This document shows positions 58,296 to 64,000 of a DNA stretch of 64,000 bases, piece after piece. Source of the stretch: Actinoplanes utahensis (GTDB taxonomy: Bacteria; Actinomycetota; Actinomycetes; Mycobacteriales; Micromonosporaceae). The stretch is from positions 16,988-80,987 of the forward strand of contig NZ_BOMZ01000081.1 of NCBI RefSeq assembly GCF_016862455.1. The letters are read 5' to 3'. The position numbers and the translations under genes are program-made. The notes under the pieces were generated by a model, which saw only the letters and a list, made by a program, of their open reading frames with translations, did no database searches and was not told where the DNA came from. Position 1 is the first letter of the stretch. Every line of letters starts with the position of its first letter.

Positions 58296-61200
58296 GTGGT
58301 GGCGAATCGGTTGACGTATGCGGACGCGGTTCGGCTGCTCGGCGGGCGGAGCCCGGGGCTGGCCGCGGCCGATCTGGCGCTCGGCGGCGCGCTGCTGACG
58401 GGATCCGTGGCGGGTGTGCCGGGAGTGCTGGGGTTGTTCGACGCCAAGGTGGAACTGGTGCGCGTGGGTCACACCCTGCTGACCGGGCTCGACGACCGGG
58501 TCCGTGGGCTCGGCAGGCTGGACCGGACCGTCCGGCTTCACGCGGCGCACGCGGTCATCGTGGTCACCGCGTACTTCGAGGAGTTCGATCTCCCTGATGC
58601 CGATCTGTCCCGGGACGATCAGCTGCGCCTGGCCGGCGCCGGTGCGGAGGCCGACGGGTGGATCGACGGGCTGCTCGGCGCGCAGCTGCCCACGCCCGCA
58701 GCGGACACGCCGTACGAGGTGCTGCTACGGCAGTTGGACGGCTGGTACGCGGACCTGTCGCTGCGGTTCACGGAGTTCCTCACCGGACTCGCGGTGTGGG
58801 ACTCGCTGCACGACACCGCGCGTACCCGGATCGTGACCACGCTGCGGGACCGGCTGCCGGCTGCCGCGCTCCGGCGGTACCAGATCTTGCACCGCCAGTT
58901 GGCCGCCGAGGTCGTCGAGTTCCGGCTGTGGACGCGCGCGCTCGACGATCAGGCGACCCGGGACGGTGTACGGGCGGTGACGCGTGGCCTCCAGGAGCTG
59001 GAGTCGCTGCTGAGGAACGACGCCGGCCGGCCGGAACGCCACCGGGCCGCGCTCGCCGCCTGGTACCGCGCCGAACTGGACGAGCCGATCCTGGCCGGGG
59101 AGGGCCTGCCGCCCGGCTTGCGGATGCCCACCCTCGGCGAGATCTACATCGACCCCGTCTTCCGGGTACGGCCGGGCGGACCCGGCGACCAGCCGGCCGC
59201 CGAGGACTGGTGGAGTGAGACGGAGCCGTGGGACGACCTGCCCGCGTTCCTCGCCGGATACCTGACCGGACCGACCGCGACGACGGCCCCGCTGCTGGTG
59301 CTCGGTCAGCCCGGCGCCGGCAAGTCGGCGCTGACCCGGGTGGTCGCCGCCCGGCTGCCGGCCGCCGACTTCGTGCCGGTCCGGGTGCCGCTGCGGGAGG
59401 CGCCCGCCGACGCGAGCCTTCAGGACCAGATCGAGTACGCGTTGCGCGCCGCGACCGGGGACGCGATGACCTGGCCCGCGCTGGTCGCCGGCGACGAGGG
59501 CGGGGCTCTCCCGGTGCTCCTGCTGGACGGGTTCGACGAGCTGTTGCAGGCCACCGGTGTCAGCCGCTCCGACTTCCTGGAGCAGGCCGCCGCCTTCCAG
59601 CGGCGTGAGGCAGTGCAGCGCCGGCCGGTCGCGGTGATCGTCACCAGCCGCAGCGCCGTGGCCGACCGGGCCCGGCTGCCACCGCACAGCACCGTCCTGC
59701 GGCTGGAACCGTTCACGCCCGCCCAGGTCGCCCGCTGGCTGGACATCTGGAACCGCGCGAACGCGCCGGCGCTGACGGCACGCGGCCTGACCGCCCTCCC
59801 CGCCGCCGTCGCCGACTGGTTCCCGGACCTCGCCGGTCAGCCGTTGCTGCTGCTCATGCTGGCGCTGTACGACGCGGAGGCCAACGACGTCCAGACCATG
59901 GCCGGGGAGCAGTTCGACGCCGCCCAGCTGTACGAGCGCCTGCTGCGCAGCTACGCCGAACGGGAGATCCGCAAGAGCGCCGACACGACGACCGAGGTCC
60001 TCGTGGAGGCGGAGCTGCAGCGTCTGTCGATCGCCGCGTTCGCGATGTTCAACCGCGGCCGGCAGTGGGTGACCGCCACCGAACTGGACACCGACCTGAC
60101 CGCGCTGGGCGTCGCTACCGGCCGTCCCGCCGTGGACGGATTCCGGGCGCCGCTGTCCGGCGGCGAGGAGCTGCTCGGGCGGTTCTTCTTCATCCAGAAC
60201 GCCCAGGCGGTACGCGAGGGCAGACGCCTGCAGACGTACGAGTTCCTGCACGCCACCTTCGGCGAGTTCCTGATCGTCCGGCTCGTCGTACGGATCCTCG
60301 AGGTGATGCTCGCCCGCCAGGCCGTGGTCGGCCTGGCCATCCGTCCCGCCGCGGCGGCCGACGACGGCCTGCTGCCGACGTTGCTGAGTTACGCGCCGCT
60401 GACCGACCGGGCCGCGGTGCTGCAATTCCTGAAGTCGGTGATGGCCCGGACCGCCGACGTGGACCGTTTCGGCGCGCTGTGCGAACGAGCTTTCCGCGCG
60501 GCCGCGGAGACGGCGGAGATCCCGTTGACCGCCTACCGCCCGCGCCAGCTGACCGCCGCCGACCGGCAGGCGATCTGTGCGTTCAATCTGCTCCTGCTGA
60601 CGCTCGCCGGCGGTCCCGTCACGGCGGGCCGGCTGTTCCCCGGCAGCGACGACCCCGTCAATGTGTGGCGCTGCTGGATGGAACGCTGGCAGGCCACCGC
60701 CGGCGACGACAGCTGGGGTACGTTCGTCAACGTCGTCACCTCGGCCCGCGGCTGGGCCGCGGACCGGCGCGAACTCACGTTGCGCATGCACGACGGCCCG
60801 CATGCCCCACCGGTCCCGGGTCCGGTGGACGCGTTCTGGACCCATGGCATGGTCCCGGGCAGCCCGGGGCGCGGCTACCTGGGATTCCGGTTCGGCGACG
60901 AGCAGGACGTCCGCCGGACGTACGGCCTGCGCTGCCATCCCATGGACGATGTGGTGATGCATGCGGTCGAGCCCATCCTGGACGCGGTCGGCCCCGCCCT
61001 GTGCGCCTTCGGGCCGATCACCGCCGAGGACTGCCCGTCCGTCGCACACATGCTGGCCGCCACCTGGCTCGCGACCGCTGACTCCCTGGCCGCGACCTAC
61101 CAGCGTGCCGTGTACGTGATCACCCGAAGCTGGGCGCCCGCGGATCGGGAGCCGTCACCCGGGTACGGGGCCGCGGCCGCCGAAGCGACGCTCGTGTTCC

Positions 61201-61583
61201 TGCGGTTGCTCAGTCGTGACGCCGGCCGCCTGCCGCCGGGCGACGTCGCCGACTGGATCCGCGACATCCGGCTGTCGCAGTACACGAGGACCGAGCATCA
61301 TCCGTGGATCCTGGACGTCCTGATCACGGCCGCGCTGGCTGATCCGTCGGTGATCGACATCGACCTGGACCTCCGCGAGCTCTGCCGCACCATGCGGAGG
61401 ATCCCGCGGTGGGACGGGACGCTCGCGATCCGGGTCTGGACCGGATTCCATCTGCTCCACATGGATCGCGAGGCCGAGCAACTCTTCGGTGACCGTGAGA
61501 CCTTCCTCGCCGACCCGGTCGTGGCCGACGCCCTCCGCCGGGATCCCCGGCTCGCGTTGCAGGTCGGAGCGCTCATCCGATGA
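58296..61583 (+). CDS. NACHT-domain NTPase with N-terminal helical domain (STAND protein)
   Basis: A 1,095-residue protein. Residues 1-300 are helical, with LTYADAVRLLGGRSPGLAAA, LFDAKVELVRVGHTLL and RVRGLGRLDRTVRLHAAHAVIVVTAYFE; this matches the NACHT N-terminal helical domains (NNH type) of actinobacteria. The NACHT ATPase has Walker A GQPGAGKSALT (from 337), Walker B LLLDGFDEL with D411 to E415, and the sensor region VAVIVTSRS. The following 500 residues are helical repeats with no clear sensor or enzyme domain. Such proteins are STAND ATPases, several of which are anti-phage sensors; no effector domain was recognised. Start GTG 58296 or 58299. It overlaps the SUFU gene only if that gene starts at 61580. 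Confidence 0.85.
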   Translation: MVANRLTYADAVRLLGGRSPGLAAADLALGGALLTGSVAGVPGVLGLFDAKVELVRVGHTLLTGLDDRVRGLGRLDRTVRLHAAHAVIVVTAYFEEFDLPDADLSRDDQLRLAGAGAEADGWIDGLLGAQLPTPAADTPYEVLLRQLDGWYADLSLRFTEFLTGLAVWDSLHDTARTRIVTTLRDRLPAAALRRYQILHRQLAAEVVEFRLWTRALDDQATRDGVRAVTRGLQELESLLRNDAGRPERHRAALAAWYRAELDEPILAGEGLPPGLRMPTLGEIYIDPVFRVRPGGPGDQPAAEDWWSETEPWDDLPAFLAGYLTGPTATTAPLLVLGQPGAGKSALTRVVAARLPAADFVPVRVPLREAPADASLQDQIEYALRAATGDAMTWPALVAGDEGGALPVLLLDGFDELLQATGVSRSDFLEQAAAFQRREAVQRRPVAVIVTSRSAVADRARLPPHSTVLRLEPFTPAQVARWLDIWNRANAPALTARGLTALPAAVADWFPDLAGQPLLLLMLALYDAEANDVQTMAGEQFDAAQLYERLLRSYAEREIRKSADTTTEVLVEAELQRLSIAAFAMFNRGRQWVTATELDTDLTALGVATGRPAVDGFRAPLSGGEELLGRFFFIQNAQAVREGRRLQTYEFLHATFGEFLIVRLVVRILEVMLARQAVVGLAIRPAAAADDGLLPTLLSYAPLTDRAAVLQFLKSVMARTADVDRFGALCERAFRAAAETAEIPLTAYRPRQLTAADRQAICAFNLLLLTLAGGPVTAGRLFPGSDDPVNVWRCWMERWQATAGDDSWGTFVNVVTSARGWAADRRELTLRMHDGPHAPPVPGPVDAFWTHGMVPGSPGRGYLGFRFGDEQDVRRTYGLRCHPMDDVVMHAVEPILDAVGPALCAFGPITAEDCPSVAHMLAATWLATADSLAATYQRAVYVITRSWAPADREPSPGYGAAAAEATLVFLRLLSRDAGRLPPGDVADWIRDIRLSQYTRTEHHPWILDVLITAALADPSVIDIDLDLRELCRTMRRIPRWDGTLAIRVWTGFHLLHMDREAEQLFGDRETFLADPVVADALRRDPRLALQVGALIR

Positions 61584-61714
61584 GGCGCGGAGACCTCGTC
61601 CAGGGCGGCCTGCTCGTCGCCGGCCAGGGTGAGGGTTGCGGAGGCGATCAGGGCGGGGAGCTGGCCGATCGCACCGCCACCGGAAACGGGGCGGGTACGT
61701 GGCAGAGTTCCTCG

Positions 61715-62296
61715 GTGGATCATGACCTGACGCCGGCCGCGCGAGCCGTCCTGGAGCACCTGCGCCGCCATTTCCCGGGGCGGGAGGTCGGGGTCCTGCC
61801 GCCGGCTCCGGGCCCGGTCCGCAACGTGGTGCCGGATCTGCACATCCTCACCCTCAACCTGCCGGATCACGGAGCCCTGTACGTCACCGCGGGCGTGTGG
61901 GACGCGACCCGCCGGGACGGGCACGGACTGGAGTTCGTCCTGTACGTGCCGACCGCCGAACACGAACTGCATGTCGAGACCCTGACGATGGTCGCCTATC
62001 ACCACGCCGGCGGCGGCGACTTCGTCCTCGACCACGGGCACACCGTCGCGATCGGCCGGCCGTGGATCCCCGGCTCGGCCTGCGATCACCTGCTGGTCAG
62101 CGAGCCGTACCCGTGGGGGCCCGAACTCGAGGTGTGCGACCTGCCGAACGGGCACGCCCGGATCCTGTGGCTGCTCCCGATCACCAAGGCCGAGAAACAG
62201 TACCGCCACGCTCACGACCTGGAAGCCCTCGAGCAACTCCTCGAGGACGCCGGGATCCTGCCCACCGACCCCTACCGCCCCTCCGTGGTGGGCTGA
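61715..62296 (+). CDS. SUFU-domain protein
   Basis: A 193-residue protein with the suppressor-of-fused domain: LTPAARAVLEHLRRHFPGREVGVLPP, VPDLHILTLNLPDHGALYVTAGVWDA, GLEFVLYVPTAEHELHVETLTMVAYHHAGGG, and LLVSEPYPWGPELEVCDLPNGHARILWLLPIT. SUFU domains are common in bacterial toxin-immunity and conflict loci as immunity proteins. The start is uncertain: ATG 61580 overlaps the NACHT stop (ATGA), but residues up to GTG 61715 are Gly/Gln-rich and not domain-like; the shorter form is listed. Close linkage to the NACHT gene suggests co-expression. Confidence 0.75.
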   Translation: MDHDLTPAARAVLEHLRRHFPGREVGVLPPAPGPVRNVVPDLHILTLNLPDHGALYVTAGVWDATRRDGHGLEFVLYVPTAEHELHVETLTMVAYHHAGGGDFVLDHGHTVAIGRPWIPGSACDHLLVSEPYPWGPELEVCDLPNGHARILWLLPITKAEKQYRHAHDLEALEQLLEDAGILPTDPYRPSVVG

Positions 62297-62330
62297 CCCC
62301 GGCGCCGCCCGGGAGGCGATGGTCGGTGTG

Positions 62331-63698
62331 TCAGGCGGTCAGGAGCCGCAGGTCGCGGGCCACCTCGGACAGCACGATCGGCGGGAGGTCGGTGAAGGGT
62401 GCCTCGGTGCCGTCGCGCCGCCACACCCGGACGGCCGTGAGGCGGTGTGGGTCGTGCACGCTCCACTCGATGTCGACGCTCAGGCCGCCGGGCCAGTCGC
62501 GACGGACGCCGGGGTTGATGCCCGGCGGCCACCACCCGCGCGCGGTGAGCGAACGCACCGCCCGCGTCTCGGCCGGCCGGCCGGTGAACGACTCCGGCCG
62601 GGCCTCCGCGGGACCGAAGAACTCCCGACCCACCTGCGGGAACGGCTGGATCACGGCGTAGTCGGCGAACAGTGCCGCCCAGGTCGCCTGATCGGCGGCG
62701 AAGTGCCACGGATGGGCGACCCCGACCGTCGCCTCCGGGTCGAGGTCCCACGGTTTGTCGTCGATGTCGGCGAACGAACGGTCCTCGGCCACCCGGAACA
62801 GCCCGCCGTCGCTCCACCACAGCAGCCGGTGGGTGAGCTGCCACATCACCGGATGATCGACGAACAGCTCCCGGAACTCGCCGGCGCTCCACCGGCGACC
62901 GTCGACCATCGCCTCCTCCAGGGCCCGGGCACGCTCCTCGGCGATCGTCCTCAGCTCCCTTCGCAAGGCGGGGAACGTGGTGGCCGTGCCGGGTGGCCGG
63001 GCGAGACGTCTGCCGTGCTCGTCGGCGACCCACGGCTGGAGCCGCTCGTCGAGGCCGACGGTGAGCCGGCGGCCGCCGGCGTCGAGGGCCGCCCGGCCGT
63101 CCCGGTCGAAGCCCAGGCGGGGCACGTGCCGGTCGGCGAGCTGGTCGAGGGTGAGCCCGCGGGCCGTGGCCAGGGCGTCGGCGCGTTTGCCGGCGAGCCG
63201 ACGGAACCGGGCGGTCCGGGCCTTGCGGGTGAGCCGGAGAAGGTGGGTGACGGCGAGGTCGGTGCCGATGGTGGCGAGCGCCTCCAGACCCAGGCGCACC
63301 CGTGCGGCGTCGCCGTTGGCCCAGGTCTGCAACTCGGCGGTCAGCGCCACGACGGTGGTGTCGTCGCCGAGCGCCGCGAGCGCTGTCATCGCGAACCTGT
63401 CCGATGCCGGGAACTCCGCGGCCGCCCACTGCTGGAAGATCGCCCACGCGAACCCCGCGAGGCTCTCCGGCGTGCAGAGCCCACGGACCTCGGCGATGGT
63501 GTGATGCGCCTTGCCTGGCCGGGACACGGCGATCAGCCCGCACAACCGCTCCACGGCCTCCGCCGACAGCACCGCCTGCCCGTCACACAGCGTCACCGGT
63601 GGCAGAGGTGGGAGGGCCAGCCACTCGGGCAGCTCACGAGCCGGCAGCAGCCTGCCGCTGGGCCGTCTCGGAGGCCCGGCCAGCACTTCAGGAAGCAT
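62331..63698 (-). CDS. DUF4132-domain protein (shorter paralogue)
   Basis: A 455-residue protein similar to the C-terminal half of the 740-residue DUF4132 protein at 10366. Shared segments are LTLDQLADRHVPRLGFD, LTVGLDERLQPWVADEHGRRLARPPG, HPVMWQLTHRLLWW, DRSFADIDD, GVAHPWHF and DYAVIQPFPQVGREFFG. The N-terminal 180 residues are alpha-helical, HEAT-like. It lacks the about 350-residue N-terminal part of the paralogue. It is convergent with the SUFU gene and sits next to the NACHT locus. Function unknown. Confidence 0.8.
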   Translation of the reverse strand: MLPEVLAGPPRRPSGRLLPARELPEWLALPPLPPVTLCDGQAVLSAEAVERLCGLIAVSRPGKAHHTIAEVRGLCTPESLAGFAWAIFQQWAAAEFPASDRFAMTALAALGDDTTVVALTAELQTWANGDAARVRLGLEALATIGTDLAVTHLLRLTRKARTARFRRLAGKRADALATARGLTLDQLADRHVPRLGFDRDGRAALDAGGRRLTVGLDERLQPWVADEHGRRLARPPGTATTFPALRRELRTIAEERARALEEAMVDGRRWSAGEFRELFVDHPVMWQLTHRLLWWSDGGLFRVAEDRSFADIDDKPWDLDPEATVGVAHPWHFAADQATWAALFADYAVIQPFPQVGREFFGPAEARPESFTGRPAETRAVRSLTARGWWPPGINPGVRRDWPGGLSVDIEWSVHDPHRLTAVRVWRRDGTEAPFTDLPPIVLSEVARDLRLLTA

Positions 63699-63755
63699 CG
63701 ACGTCTCCCGCGCTCGATCCGTGCGCCGAAGACTAGACCAGAGGTACGACAGAAA

Positions 63756-63791
63756 CGGGGCGGGCGACCGAATCCTCGGTCACCCGCCCCG
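63756..63791. terminator. strong intrinsic terminator of the Ser/Thr-repeat gene
   Basis: CGGGGCGGGCGACCGA and TCGGTCACCCGCCCCG form a 16-bp stem with one mismatch and a 4-nt loop. On the minus strand it is followed by GTTTCTGTCG, a U-rich tail, and lies directly after the stop of the minus-strand gene at 63806. Confidence 0.85.
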
Positions 63792-63805
63792 GTGGAAGCC
63801 TGTTA

Positions 63806-64000
63806 CTACCGCAGCGGCTCCGTGGCGACGCCGAACTCCGTGGTCGGCTGCGTCGACGAGCTCTTCTTCGCGACCACCGACGGCGACGGCGAGGAGCTCG
63901 ACGAGGTCGAGGTCGACTTCGCGGGCGAGGTGGTCGAGGACGTCGAGGTCGACTTCGCGGGCGAGGTGGTCGAGGACGTCGAGGTCGACTTCGCAGGCGA
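63806..64000 (-). CDS. Ser/Thr-rich repeat protein, C-terminal fragment
   Basis: The reverse strand enters from the window edge with SPAKSTSTSSTT in two perfect 12-residue units and a third degenerate one, then SPSPSVVAKKSSSTQPTTEFGVATEPLR and TAG at 63806. The 36-bp DNA unit (for example around 63908-64000) is a tandem repeat. The composition is that of a surface stalk or linker; the functional domain lies outside the window. Length and start are unknown. Confidence 0.7.
   Translation of the reverse strand, partial: SPAKSTSTSSTTSPAKSTSTSSTTSPAKSTSTSSSSSPSPSVVAKKSSSTQPTTEFGVATEPLR
63908..64000. repeat. 36-bp tandem repeat in the Ser/Thr-rich gene
   Basis: A GAGGTCGACTTCGCGGGCGA-containing unit repeats with a 36-bp period up to the window edge, encoding SPAKSTSTSSTT on the minus strand. 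The last two units are nearly identical, so copy number probably changes easily. Confidence 0.8.

Noticed and set aside
1..64000. tRNA, rRNA, prophage or integrative element
   Set aside because: No tRNA-like T-arm, rRNA segment, integrase, attachment repeat or phage structural gene was recognised by eye.

Overview
The window is a very GC-rich chromosomal segment with dense, short-gapped genes, many GTG starts, Tat and lipoprotein signals, a nickel superoxide dismutase, IdeR-like iron boxes and many families typical of Actinomycetota. The gene content fits a filamentous actinobacterium, most likely Micromonosporaceae (an Actinoplanes-like genome); this is inference from gene content, not from a marker gene. 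No rRNA, tRNA, CRISPR array or intact mobile element was seen.

Layout. 0-16.3 kb: a truncated DUF1152 gene, a membrane-anchored polysaccharide deacetylase with a long repeat-rich stalk, a secreted S37-type peptidase, an ABC exporter pair, a ferredoxin divergent from a cytochrome P450, a MarR regulator divergent from a membrane protein, a DUF2750/DUF4132 pair, a second P450 and a lipoprotein deacetylase. 16.4-24.8 kb: a Tat-exported FAD dehydrogenase, two small secreted proteins, a stretch of gene debris (dehydrogenase, TetR and membrane-protein fragments), Ni-SOD behind a MerR/SoxR-like promoter, and membrane proteins (DUF998, DedA, DUF1295).

24.8-35.6 kb is the most coherent system: an N-acetylmuramic acid (MurNAc) and amino-sugar salvage locus. 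It has an RpiR-type regulator translationally coupled to MurQ etherase, a BadF-type sugar kinase, NamZ (exo-MurNAc-ase), a secreted serine hydrolase of the beta-lactamase fold, and a three-gene NgcEFG-like ABC importer without its own ATPase. It resembles the Bacillus murQRP-ybbE-namZ locus, with the PTS transporter replaced by ABC import plus a cytosolic kinase.

35.6-49.3 kb is general metabolism: a degenerate PP2C-like protein, CYTH, GNAT, aldo/keto reductase, sugar-dehydrogenase-like lipoprotein, WYL and ArsR regulators with neighbouring oxidoreductases, and an MFS exporter. 49.4-55.9 kb holds an IS5-like transposase relic, a two-gene unit beginning with a 54-residue protein, a BlaI/M56-peptidase pair, and the iron-uptake operon efeUOB behind two IdeR-like boxes.

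56-63.7 kb is a candidate conflict or signalling neighbourhood: a large NACHT NTPase with an N-terminal helical domain, preceded by a YciI-like protein, followed by a SUFU-domain protein and a DUF4132 paralogue, and flanked by a cupin coupled to an uncharacterised protein with a hydrophobic C-terminal region. The window ends in the 3' end of a Ser/Thr-repeat protein gene.

A recurrent imperfect palindrome of about 40 bp (core GCTGTCTC...GAGACAGC) occurs in eight intergenic places between 27 and 44 kb. It is the clearest unexplained repeat in the window.
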